A DNA stretch of 37,880 bases from Acidobacteriota bacterium (GTDB lineage Bacteria; Acidobacteriota; Terriglobia; Terriglobales; Acidobacteriaceae), in assembly GCA_031296115.1 (NCBI GenBank), contig JARLGI010000091.1, positions 1 to 37,880 on the forward strand, read 5' to 3'. Under the pieces are notes generated by a model that saw nothing but the letters and a program-made list of their open reading frames with translations, made no database searches and was not told the origin of the DNA. Both the position numbers and the translations under genes were made by a program. Positions 25,797-34,022 of the stretch are shown piece after piece; the stretch's first letter is position 1, and the number at the start of each line of letters is the position of its first letter.

Positions 25797-26117
25797 ATGA
25801 AGGCACTCTTGGTAACCGTATTCGCAGCCCTGCTGGCGATTGCACCTGCCGTACGCGCTCAGGATCTGGTGCAGGACACCAAGAAGGTAGCCGACAAGAC
25901 CGCCGACGCCACCAAGGACACTGGCAAGGCCATCGGTCACGGGACAGCCAAGGCAGCCGACAAAACAGCCGACGCCACCAAGGACACCAGCAAGAGTGTA
26001 GCCAGCGGGACCACAAAGGCCGTCAAAGCGACAGGCAAGGGCGTCGATAAGGGTGCCAAAGCTACCGGAGACGCGGTCAAGACCGGGGCGGACAAGACCG
26101 TCGACGCCGTGAAGTAG
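25797..26117 (+). CDS. secreted LEA-like repeat protein
   Basis: Encodes 106 residues from ATG 25797 (GAAGGAGA upstream). The signal peptide is MKALLVTVFAALLAIAPAVRA, cleaved before QD. The mature part is almost wholly Lys, Ala, Asp, Thr and Gly, in two 22-residue repeats (ADKTADATKDTGKAIGHGT and ADKTADATKDTSKSVASGT) followed by weaker copies. Eleven-residue periodicity and lack of Cys, Trp and aromatics resemble group 3 LEA proteins, which protect cells in desiccation. A periplasmic stress protectant is inferred. A clear terminator follows at 26143. Confidence 0.8.
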   Translation: MKALLVTVFAALLAIAPAVRAQDLVQDTKKVADKTADATKDTGKAIGHGTAKAADKTADATKDTSKSVASGTTKAVKATGKGVDKGAKATGDAVKTGADKTVDAVK

Positions 26118-26142
26118 TACCCGTCTCATCCGAGCCAACTCC

Positions 26143-26171
26143 GGCGCCCCTTGTGGGCGCCGTTGCTTTTT
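26143..26171 (+). terminator. Rho-independent terminator of the LEA-like gene
   Basis: GGCGCCC (26143-26149) pairs with GGGCGCC (26155-26161) around a 5-nt loop, followed by GTTGCTTTTT. It starts 25 bp after the stop of the LEA-like gene. Confidence 0.85.
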
Positions 26172-26343
26172 GGATGCGATCTGGAACCGCGCGACCCGTT
26201 GAGTCACGCCCCGCAAAGGGCGGGTTCTTGTGTTCGCATAAATTCCCGTTGCGGGAACAACCCCCATTCTCCATAGGTTACTTTCGTAAGCGGCCGCGAG
26301 CGAAATTCAATTGACATGCCTGCGAGCGGCGGCCTAGCGTGGA

Positions 26344-26425
26344 GTTGATCGGTGTTCGCCGACGCTGGGCGATTACGCTGGCGATCGGCAACGCTCCTCC
26401 AGCAGGCGCGAGTTTGCCGATCAAC
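26344..26425 (+). ncRNA. candidate structured RNA with two alternative helices
   Basis: Two different 9-nt segments can pair perfectly with overlapping parts of one 3' strand. GTTGATCGG (26344-26352) pairs with CCGATCAAC (26417-26425), and GATCGGCAA (26383-26391) pairs with TTGCCGATC (26414-26422). The pairings exclude each other, as in attenuators and riboswitches. No known riboswitch class is recognised and the strand is uncertain. A plain DNA repeat (three related GATCGG copies) could give the same picture. Confidence 0.35.
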
Positions 26426-26600
26426 GCTCTTTGAAAGCCAAGACTGGGGATAGTTCCCTAGTGGGAAAGCAGGCGGACGAGGATACTCGGACTAAGTCCA
26501 ATGAAATCTATGACTTGTATATAAAGCATTTATTATGAATAACTTGCGTGCATTCTGGTGCGCGATTCGATTGAAACCACCTACCCACGGGGGAGGGGTA

Positions 26601-28058
26601 CTACAGGCCGGAGCCGCCCTCGAAGATATTTACCATCTGGTAGGGAAACACCCGATACAAAGAGTAGTTGGTGCCGCCTTCCGCGTATTGGCGGAACAGC
26701 AGGACGCCGCGGCCGTTGGCGTCAGCGTCTACTGCGTCGATGACCTGCAGCCGCGGGAAGGCGTCTAGATGGTTGCTGTCAGTGACCGAGCTGAAGATCT
26801 TGATGGGCTGCCCGTTGATGTCGAGCCGGGCCACGACAGTCGCAAAGTAGTCAGCCGGGCCCGGACTTAATGGTTGCTTGTTCATGGCCGCTGACTTTGA
26901 GCGGGGCACCGGAGCGCTGGTCGCCGGCAGCTTGGCAGTCAGTACCAATGTGGGCGAATTGCTGAAGTCGAGATCGAATGCCCGCATTTCGTAATCGGTG
27001 ATCTGCGCGGTTTTGGGCAGCGCCGGGGCATTGCGCTTGCTGGCAAAATTGCGTATTTCGTCAATTGCCATGGGCAGCAGCGATCGCGCCTTCTCTTCCC
27101 TCTCCGCCGGAGTCATGGGATAGAGCATGGGTCGCGTTTCGTAGTCGCCAGCATCGGAGATCGCAGGGTAGGCGTGCATCGTGGCAGCGGCGGTCGCTGG
27201 ACTGTTGTTGTCCTTGCTCGAGCCCGACGGTGCGGGGCTGCCGGTGTTCGCCGTGGTTTTCACTGTGGCAGATTTCGCGGCAGAATCCCCAGCCGCTGTG
27301 GGTTGTTTGTTGCGGGTCAGCACGGGGCGATCAGGATCGCTCTCGTCCCCGGCAGTGCTTCGCGGAGCAGGTGCGCCGGCAGGAGCGCTGCCAGATTCCG
27401 CATCGCCTCCCAACGTGGGTCGCGACGATCCGCTGGCAGCGGTCGCTGGCGCTTTCAGCGTTGGGCGGTCGGGATCATCGGCGGACTGAGGCTCAGGATT
27501 GCCGCTGGAAGACGCCGGCGCCCCGCTGGACGACCCCGCAGGCGGCGCTTGGCTTCCCGCCTCAGCGCTTGCATCCGAACCGCTCCCCGGGGCACGGCGC
27601 AGTACAGGAGGTCCCTGGTCGTCATTGATGCTGCTCGAGTGCTTGGATTTGGGTTGCTTGGCAGCCTGCTCGGCTAAACGCGCGTCGAGCGCACCCTGCG
27701 TTATCCATTTGCCGTCGGCGACCCAGTTGCCGTTGATCTGTTTGGGCGTGGTTACGGTGAACCAGCCGGTCGGTTCTCCGTAGTTCATGCCCTGGTATTG
27801 AGTTCCCTGCTCCAGCGCCATGGGTGCTGGATTGGCTCCGTAGAGGCTGGCGTCGTAGTAGTGCCCGTCGATCCAGAGTGCCACGGGCACCAGTCGTGCA
27901 CCGCCGCCGGGCAGGAACTCAATGACGCCGATGGCGCGAGGGCCCCGCCTGGAAGGTTTCTTGGTCTGCGGCTGCTCGGGCTCGGTTTTCGGTGTACGGT
28001 CGCGAAGCTGGGCGGGCGCGAAGGCGGACAATAACAGTATCGCCAGCAGTACCGGCAT
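26601..28058 (-). CDS. secreted protein with long disordered Ser/Pro/Ala linker, function unknown
   Basis: Encodes 485 residues from ATG 28058; an earlier in-frame ATG at 28127 would overlap the divergent peroxiredoxin gene. The signal peptide is MPVLLAILLLSAFAPAQ. A first folded part (about residues 40-130) contains VIEFLPGGGARLVPVALWID and GWFTVTTPKQINGNWVADGK. It is followed by about 200 low-complexity residues with a recurring short motif P(D)RP-x-L (PDRPTLK, SRPTLGG, PDRPVLTR, TRPMLYP). A second folded part (about 330-485) ends YRVFPYQMVNIFEGGSGL. A two-domain envelope protein is inferred. I recognise no family; similar proteins seem typical of Acidobacteriota. Confidence 0.8.
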   Translation of the reverse strand: MPVLLAILLLSAFAPAQLRDRTPKTEPEQPQTKKPSRRGPRAIGVIEFLPGGGARLVPVALWIDGHYYDASLYGANPAPMALEQGTQYQGMNYGEPTGWFTVTTPKQINGNWVADGKWITQGALDARLAEQAAKQPKSKHSSSINDDQGPPVLRRAPGSGSDASAEAGSQAPPAGSSSGAPASSSGNPEPQSADDPDRPTLKAPATAASGSSRPTLGGDAESGSAPAGAPAPRSTAGDESDPDRPVLTRNKQPTAAGDSAAKSATVKTTANTGSPAPSGSSKDNNSPATAAATMHAYPAISDAGDYETRPMLYPMTPAEREEKARSLLPMAIDEIRNFASKRNAPALPKTAQITDYEMRAFDLDFSNSPTLVLTAKLPATSAPVPRSKSAAMNKQPLSPGPADYFATVVARLDINGQPIKIFSSVTDSNHLDAFPRLQVIDAVDADANGRGVLLFRQYAEGGTNYSLYRVFPYQMVNIFEGGSGL

Positions 28059-28095
28059 GGCTGGACTGCACGATTTGCGGTATAGATAGTGCGAT

Positions 28096-28563
28096 ATGGA
28101 AATCAAATCGAAAGCCCCCGTCTTCACTCTACCCGACGAAAACGGTAACCCGGTTTCGCTCGATCAGTTCCGCGGCAAGAGCGTTGTCCTTTTCTTCTAT
28201 CCCAAGGCCAACACTCCCGGCTGAACCATTGAAGCGTGCGGGTTCCGCGACGCATACAGCAGGCTGCAAAAAGCCGGACTGGTGGTTTTAGGCATTTCCG
28301 CCGATACGCCGGGCGCACAAAAGAAGTTTAAAGAAAAGTACGATCTGCCGTATACCTTGCTCGCCGACACCAATAAGGAGGTCGTGAAGAAGTTCGGCGT
28401 GCTGAAGGAAAAGAACATGTACGGCAAGAAAGTAATGGGGATCGCGCGCACCACGTTCCTTATCGGGCCGGACGGCAAGATCGCTCATATCTTCGAGAAC
28501 GTGAAGCCCGACGGGCACGCGGAACAGGTGCTGGCTCTGGCCAGGGACGCCGCCAAGACGTAA
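28096..28563 (+). CDS. bcp: Bcp-type peroxiredoxin, probable selenoprotein (in-frame UGA at the peroxidatic position)
   Basis: Read through one in-frame TGA (28222-28224), this is a full-length 155-residue Bcp/PrxQ peroxiredoxin. The N-terminus runs MEIKSKAPVFTLPDENGNPV, then FRGKSVVLFFYPKANTPG, the UGA as residue 43, and TIEACGFRDAYS. In the family that site is the peroxidatic Cys (TPGCT-EACGFRD). The resolving Cys is kept five residues later (C48), the spacing of E. coli Bcp Cys45/Cys50. The remaining 112 codons (GISADTPGAQKKF, LLADTNKEVVKKFGV, RTTFLIGPDGKI) are intact. Immediately downstream lies a SECIS-like hairpin (28234-28253). Selenocysteine at this site is known in other peroxiredoxins; a nonsense mutation is the alternative. 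hypF begins 1 bp after the stop codon. Confidence 0.82.
28234..28253 (+). promoter_or_regulatory. candidate bacterial SECIS hairpin
   Basis: GCGT-GCGG (28234-28241) pairs with CCGC-(G)-ACGC (28245-28253), giving eight base pairs with a single bulged G at 28249 and a GUU apical loop (28242-28244). The loop G is 18 nt after the UGA, within the window known for bacterial SECIS elements, which often have a G or GU in the loop and a bulge in the stem. Confidence 0.55.
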
Positions 28564-28564
28564 C

Positions 28565-30895
28565 GTGGAAATCCCGACACTAATCCGCAAGCAGATACAC
28601 GTGCGCGGCATCGTCCAAGGTGTCGGGTTCCGTCCCTACGTTTACAACCTCGCACACAAGCTGGGATTGGCCGGCTACGTCCTGAACTCCTCTGCGGGCG
28701 TGACCATAGAAGTTGAGGGCGCGAACGGCAGCATGCAGAAATTCTTGGATGCCCTGCAGCACCGTCCGCCGCCGCTGGCGCTGATCAAGGAATTCGCCGT
28801 TACCGAGATGGAGGCGCAAGGCGAATCCGGGTTCAGCATTCACGAAAGTCATGCCGAGGCAGGTGAGTTCGTGCTCGTCTCGCCCGACGTCGCCACCTGC
28901 GACGACTGCTGGCGAGACTTCGGCGACCCAAGCAATCGCCGTGCCGGATATCCTTTTACCAACTGCACCAATTGCGGGCCGCGCTACACCATCATCCAGG
29001 ACATTCCCTACGACCGGCCGGCAACGACGATGGCGCCGTTCACCATGTGCCAGCTTTGCCAGGCCGAATACGAGGATCCGGCGAACCGGCGCTTTCACGC
29101 GCAGCCTAATGCGTGCCCAGCCTGCGGACCGGCGTTGGCGCTGGTGAAATCGGGCTCATCACTGCCCACGCCTTCCTCGTATCGCGCATCCGAATCTGCT
29201 GCAGTCATTCATCAGGCGCGCGCGTTAGTGCACCAAGGCAAGATCGTCGCGGTCAAGGGACTTGGTGGATTTCTGCTGGCTTGCGACGCAACGAATGACG
29301 CCGCGGTGCGGCAACTGCGCACTCGGAAGCGGCGCAGTGATAAGCCGTTTGCGTTGATGGCCCGGGACGTCGCTGCAACCGAAAGCTTCTGCATCATCTC
29401 AGATGCGGAGCGCACCGCACTACTGAATGCACGCCGACCGATCGTTGTGCTGCGCCGCCGGCCTGACAGCACCATCTCGCCGGCGGTCGCACCGGGCAAC
29501 AACACCATTGGCGTGATGCTGCCGTATACACCGCTGCATTACATGCTGTTCAGCGATTCGCCGGAAGGTCCCCCGGAGTTCACCGCTCTGGTAATGACCA
29601 GCGGCAACCTCAGCGAGGAGCCCATCGTCATCTCGAACGAAGAAGCATGGCAGCGCCTGCAAACCGTCGCGGATTGGTTTGTCTTTCACAACCGCGACAT
29701 CTACATGCGCACCGACGATTCCGTGGTCCGGACCTTCGAAGCCCAGGAACGCGCACTGCGGCGCTCGCGCGGCTACGTTCCGCATCCGATTGATGTTGGA
29801 GTGCCGCTGCGCGAGGTCCTGGCCTGCGGCGCCGAACTGAAGAATACGCTTTGCCTGACAAAGGGGAATTACGCCATCCTCAGCCAGCACATCGGCGACC
29901 TGGAGAATTACGAGACGCTGCTGTTCTTCGAGGAAACGCTGACCAACCTCAAGAAGCTGTTTCGGGTTGAACCGCAGGCGGTAGCGTACGATTTGCATCC
30001 GCAGTACATCAGCACACGGTTCGCACTTGGGCTGCCGCTGGACCGCAAGATCAGTGTGCAGCATCATCACGCCCATATCGCGAGCTGCATGGCTGAGAAC
30101 CATGTGCGTGATAAGGTCATCGGCGTTGCCTTCGACGGCACCGGCTACGGAACCGATGGCAAGATCTGGGGCGGGGAATTTCTGGTTGCTGACTTTGCGG
30201 GATTTGAGCGGCGCGGGCACCTGCGCTATGTTCCCCTGCCCGGCGGCGATGCCGCGGTGCGACAGCCGTGGCGCATGGCGATCAGTTATCTCCGTGACGC
30301 GTTTGGCGACGCTCCATTCCCAGCTTCGCTTGGTTTTCTGAACGAGATTGCTGAGCAGCATGTCGGACTGGTGCGCTCAATGCTGGATCGCCGCATCAAC
30401 TGCATTGATACTTCTTCGTGCGGGCGGTTGTTCGATGCTGTAGCTTCGCTGATCAACTTGCGCCAGGAGGTCAACTTCGAGGGCCAGGCGGCGATTGAGT
30501 TGGAGATGATCGCGCAGCCGGGTGTGGATGAAGCTTATCCGTTCAATATCGATTCCGGTGAACCGGCGCAGGTGGACATGCGCCCGATGATCGAGAACAT
30601 AGTTCGCGATCTTCTGCGTTCCAAGCCTCCCGCATACATCGCTGCGCGCTTTCACAATACCATTGCGACCGTGATCCTCGAAGTCTGCCGCCGAATTCGC
30701 GCGCATGAACGCTTGAACCGGGTGTGTCTCAGCGGCGGAACATTCCAAAATGTCTACCTGTTGCAACGCTGCGTGGAAAATTTGCGTCGCGATGGATATG
30801 AGGTTTATCTACACGCGCAGGTCCCGCCCAACGATGGAGGAATCTCCCTTGGGCAGGCGATGATTGCGAACGAAATTTTACAAAGAGGCGATTGA
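28565..30895 (+). CDS. hypF: carbamoyltransferase HypF ([NiFe]-hydrogenase maturation)
   Basis: Encodes 776 residues from GTG 28565, one base after the bcp stop. HypF makes the thiocarbamate on HypE that becomes the CN ligand of the hydrogenase iron. All domains are present: acylphosphatase (residues 9-95; VRGIVQGVGFRPYVYNLA), two zinc-finger motifs (CDDC with CTNC, and CQLC with CPAC; about 110-190), YrdC-like adenylation domain (about 210-400), and a Kae1-like domain with VQHHHAHIASCM, AFDGTGYGTDG and LSGGTFQN. No other hyp gene or hydrogenase subunit is in the window, so those must be elsewhere. The tight junction to the peroxiredoxin suggests co-transcription. Confidence 0.95.
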   Translation: MEIPTLIRKQIHVRGIVQGVGFRPYVYNLAHKLGLAGYVLNSSAGVTIEVEGANGSMQKFLDALQHRPPPLALIKEFAVTEMEAQGESGFSIHESHAEAGEFVLVSPDVATCDDCWRDFGDPSNRRAGYPFTNCTNCGPRYTIIQDIPYDRPATTMAPFTMCQLCQAEYEDPANRRFHAQPNACPACGPALALVKSGSSLPTPSSYRASESAAVIHQARALVHQGKIVAVKGLGGFLLACDATNDAAVRQLRTRKRRSDKPFALMARDVAATESFCIISDAERTALLNARRPIVVLRRRPDSTISPAVAPGNNTIGVMLPYTPLHYMLFSDSPEGPPEFTALVMTSGNLSEEPIVISNEEAWQRLQTVADWFVFHNRDIYMRTDDSVVRTFEAQERALRRSRGYVPHPIDVGVPLREVLACGAELKNTLCLTKGNYAILSQHIGDLENYETLLFFEETLTNLKKLFRVEPQAVAYDLHPQYISTRFALGLPLDRKISVQHHHAHIASCMAENHVRDKVIGVAFDGTGYGTDGKIWGGEFLVADFAGFERRGHLRYVPLPGGDAAVRQPWRMAISYLRDAFGDAPFPASLGFLNEIAEQHVGLVRSMLDRRINCIDTSSCGRLFDAVASLINLRQEVNFEGQAAIELEMIAQPGVDEAYPFNIDSGEPAQVDMRPMIENIVRDLLRSKPPAYIAARFHNTIATVILEVCRRIRAHERLNRVCLSGGTFQNVYLLQRCVENLRRDGYEVYLHAQVPPNDGGISLGQAMIANEILQRGD

Positions 30896-31086
30896 ACCCC
30901 GGAGGACTGGCTGGTTCTGGCCCTCCAATTCGTGGATTGGATTACAGCAGCCCTCTTGACCTGTGTCGAGTCAATGGTCTGGAAAAGCAAGAAGCGCGAA
31001 CTCCGGACTGAGGTTCGGCACCAAGACGATGTGAACCTCATTCCTTCGTCGCGCTCCGGCTGCGTTTCGCCTGCTCCTCGATTTGC

Positions 31087-33363
31087 CTACCGCACAGACG
31101 CCAGCGTGCGCTGTGCCTCCTCGGCATCCGGCCCCGTCAGGTTAAGAGACAGCGCTTTCTGCAATTCGGTCCTTGCCCGATTTCTGTCTCCGGCGCCGCT
31201 GTACGCCATTCCCAGATGATAGCGATAGATCGCCTTCTCGGGGTCCTTCTTCACTGCGTCTTCCGCCAGCGAGATGGAGACCCGATAATTCCCCTTCTTG
31301 TACTGGATCCAAGCCAGCGTGTCACTTACGCTATCCAATTCCGGTGCCATTTGCTTGGCTTCCGTGGCCAAGCTGAGCGCCATATCCAGGTTCTCCCCTT
31401 CCGATGCATAGACCCAGGCCAAGTTGTTAGCCGCGATCGGATCGTGGGCGTTCTGGTTCAGCGCCGCCTGATAGTACTTGCCTGCTGACCTCAAGTCATT
31501 CTTAGCGACGTAAGCGTTTCCAATGTAATTATTGACCATCGCCGAGTTTGGCTGAACGGCCAGAGCTCTCTCGTATTGCACCAGGGCCGCATCAGGCTGT
31601 CCCTTCATTTCATAGATCTGCCCGATGTGAACATAGGCCATGAGATATTTGGGATCGATCTGAAGGACCTTCTGGAACTCGTCCACAGCCGGATCGGACT
31701 TTTTTGTGGTAGCCAGTGCAGATGCATAAATGAAGTGCGCAGCGGCCCGATTGGGATTGGCCGCGGCATAGTTTCTGGCGAGCGCAACTGCCTTTTCAGG
31801 CTGATTCATACTGAACAGCATGCCAACGTAGCTGGAGAGCGCCGTATCGTATTGGGGGTACAGCTTCAAAACGGTCTGAAATTCGCGTTCCGCGTCGGGG
31901 TACTTCTTCAGTCCGGAATAGGCCAAGGCCATGTTTACAAGGACCAAGGGATCGTTAGGCACCGACTTCTCTACTTCCTTCAATTCATCGAGAGCTGCCT
32001 GGTAATCCCTGGCGCCGAGGTCAATCGAGGCGTTCAGGAAATGCACCGTGGGATTGTCATTGAGCTTCTGCAGCCGGGCCGCATACTCCCGGGCGGTGTC
32101 GAAGTCGCGCGAGTCGCGATAGGTTTCCGCTAGGGCCTGCAGCACCAAAGGGTTTTCCGGCTGACGCTTCAGGGCCTCTTGTAGTTCGCTCTTGGCTCCG
32201 GGCAAGTCGCCGGTCTGGCGCAAAACCTGTCCTAAGATGAAATGGGCCTGCGGATTTTCCGGCGCATCCTTGATGACGCCACGTAAGGTCGAGATAGCAT
32301 CCGCGCTGTTTCCCTTGATGACCTGCAACCGGGCCTGGACAATGCGGGCCATCACACCGCCGGGATTGTCCTTCAACATCTTGTCCGTCATCTTGCTGGC
32401 GTCTTCAATCTTGCCAGTGCTCAGCATGGTTTCGAGCAGGCGCAGCTTCAATTCCTCATTCTTCGGATTGGCACTCAAACCCCGCTGGTACTCCTTATTA
32501 GCGGCATCGGAATTTCTCGAGGCCAGGTAATAGTCGCCAATCGCAAGTGAAACCTCGGGTGAGTTTGGCTTGGCATCGCGCAGTTGTTGGATCGTCTGTT
32601 CGGCATCGGCTTTGCGACCCTCATAAAGTTGCACCGCGGCCAACCTCAGGTAAGGAGCGGGAGTATTAGGGTTGTTCTGGATAGCCTGATGCAGTACATC
32701 TTCAGCCTTCTTGGTGTTTTTCTGGTACAGGTAGAAGCCGGAAAGATTGGCATAGGCCTGCAGATTGTGAGGATCAACGCTAATGGCCTTCTGCAAGTCC
32801 TGCTCCGCGGGCCCGTCCTGTTTGAGAGAACCGTACACCACTCCCCGGTTGAGGTAAGCGGCGGAGGCATCGGGCTTCAGGGCGATAGCCTTGCTATACA
32901 CGTCGATAGCGTCCTGAGACTTCTTCTCGCCGTACAAAACATTGCCAAGCAGGACGTAAGCCTCGATGTTGTTGGGATCATGTTCGACTACGTAGCGGGC
33001 CTGATCTTCTGCTTTGTCATAGTTCTTCCGCCCGGAAGCGAACAATATGGTGGCCTGTGCCAATCGCGCTTTCAGATGATTGGGATCTTGTTCGATGGCT
33101 TCGCTGTATTCCTTGAAGGCGTCAGGCCAATGTTTCAACGCCGTCTCGGCATTGCCGAGCTGATAGTGAGCTTCGGCGTACTTAGGATCAATCTGTAGCG
33201 CCTTCTTGTACTGAATGACAGCCGAGTCATACTTCTTCTCGTCCATGTACTTGTTACCGCTCTCGAGATACTTGTGCTTAGCTGCTTCGGGGTTGCGGGT
33301 GCAACCAACGAACAGGGCCATGAGGGCCAGCATCACAATTGAGACAATGTAACGATTCCGCAT
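31087..33363 (-). CDS. TPR-repeat lipoprotein of the exosortase locus (PrsT-like)
   Basis: Encodes 758 residues from ATG 33363, with AGGAG seven bases upstream; an ATG further up lies within epsI. The N-terminus is a lipoprotein signal (IVMLALMALFVGC, lipid-modified Cys21). The rest is an almost unbroken run of about 20 tetratricopeptide repeats, for example YDSAVIQYKKALQIDPKYAE, SQDAIDVYSKAIALKPDASA and PDAALVQYERALAVQPNSAM. It resembles the large TPR lipoproteins (PrsT) found with exosortase/EPS clusters, thought to act as scaffolds in exopolysaccharide or protein export. It is the last gene of xrt-epsI-TPR, 13 bp after epsI. Confidence 0.9.
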   Translation of the reverse strand: MRNRYIVSIVMLALMALFVGCTRNPEAAKHKYLESGNKYMDEKKYDSAVIQYKKALQIDPKYAEAHYQLGNAETALKHWPDAFKEYSEAIEQDPNHLKARLAQATILFASGRKNYDKAEDQARYVVEHDPNNIEAYVLLGNVLYGEKKSQDAIDVYSKAIALKPDASAAYLNRGVVYGSLKQDGPAEQDLQKAISVDPHNLQAYANLSGFYLYQKNTKKAEDVLHQAIQNNPNTPAPYLRLAAVQLYEGRKADAEQTIQQLRDAKPNSPEVSLAIGDYYLASRNSDAANKEYQRGLSANPKNEELKLRLLETMLSTGKIEDASKMTDKMLKDNPGGVMARIVQARLQVIKGNSADAISTLRGVIKDAPENPQAHFILGQVLRQTGDLPGAKSELQEALKRQPENPLVLQALAETYRDSRDFDTAREYAARLQKLNDNPTVHFLNASIDLGARDYQAALDELKEVEKSVPNDPLVLVNMALAYSGLKKYPDAEREFQTVLKLYPQYDTALSSYVGMLFSMNQPEKAVALARNYAAANPNRAAAHFIYASALATTKKSDPAVDEFQKVLQIDPKYLMAYVHIGQIYEMKGQPDAALVQYERALAVQPNSAMVNNYIGNAYVAKNDLRSAGKYYQAALNQNAHDPIAANNLAWVYASEGENLDMALSLATEAKQMAPELDSVSDTLAWIQYKKGNYRVSISLAEDAVKKDPEKAIYRYHLGMAYSGAGDRNRARTELQKALSLNLTGPDAEEAQRTLASVR

Positions 33364-33376
33364 GATTTCTCCTGGG

Positions 33377-34015
33377 TCACCGAGGGATGATCTTGTCAAC
33401 GTCCGTCGTAACTTGTTGCGCGAAGGCAATAGCGCGTGCCCGCGCCCCTTGCTCATCACCATGCTGTATGGGCGTGGTAATGCGGATCAAGGCGGCGTCG
33501 GTGCGGTTCAAGCGCATCGCGTCGTATACCAAATAGACTTTGCCCCAGTACTCGCTGGCGACGATACGCCCATGAGCCTGGTACCAATACAGGACTAGCT
33601 GTTCGTCCAAATCTTTACGGATGACGTAGAGGTTGACAGGCGCGGTGCGGCCGTCAGAGAGGGGCATCTGATACACACTCTCCAGCATGGGTTGCCAGCC
33701 CGCACCTGGCAAGCAATTCTTGGGAGAATGAATGCTCGATCCGGTCCTCTGACTGCGAAAATAGCCGATGTACAGGCCGATCTGGCCTTTAGGTGAGGAA
33801 TAACCACGACTCACGTAATCCGTCACGCCGAGTAGATCAATGGTCTTCTGGTCGAGCGGATATTCCGCAGTCGCCTTGAACTCCCCTATCTGGGTGGGAA
33901 ATTCAGCCATCGGCTTTGCCGGCGGGGTAGCTTCCCCATGGGAAAGATATGCCATGCCGGTGGTTGCACCCAACAGCAGCGCGATCATTAGCCAATAGCG
34001 CAATCCAGTTTTCAT
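33377..34015 (-). CDS. EpsI-family protein (exosortase-associated, DUF3485)
   Basis: Encodes 212 residues. One N-terminal membrane segment or signal (YWLMIALLLGATTGMAYLS) leads to a periplasmic domain. The family hallmark, a Cys-Pro motif before a GW pair, is seen in HSPKNCLPGAGWQPM. A further conserved stretch is LVLYWYQAHGRIVASEYWGK. EpsI proteins are encoded next to, or fused to, exosortases and are needed for exopolysaccharide-linked export; their chemistry is not established. It lies 7 bp after the exosortase gene and 13 bp before the TPR lipoprotein. Confidence 0.9.
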   Translation of the reverse strand: MKTGLRYWLMIALLLGATTGMAYLSHGEATPPAKPMAEFPTQIGEFKATAEYPLDQKTIDLLGVTDYVSRGYSSPKGQIGLYIGYFRSQRTGSSIHSPKNCLPGAGWQPMLESVYQMPLSDGRTAPVNLYVIRKDLDEQLVLYWYQAHGRIVASEYWGKVYLVYDAMRLNRTDAALIRITTPIQHGDEQGARARAIAFAQQVTTDVDKIIPR

Positions 34016-34022
34016 GATCGCC

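Larger units (their letters stand above)
26118..26600. other. non-coding region with terminator and possible structured RNA
   Basis: No gene is supported. It holds a terminator (26143-26171), an area with two mutually exclusive pairings (26344-26425), a small hairpin TTCCC-TAGT-GGGAA (26454-26467), and a GGACT-A-AGTCC palindrome further on. The end (26500-26540) is AT-rich compared with the surroundings. Confidence 0.5.

Noticed and set aside
28282..28563. A separate 93-residue gene made of the C-terminal half of the peroxiredoxin
   Set aside because: It only appears if the UGA is read as stop. Its start is in mid-fold without a ribosome site, and the upstream codons belong to the same protein.
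29420..30361. A 313-codon minus-strand frame inside hypF
   Set aside because: Opposite to conserved HypF motifs; no ribosome site or domain.
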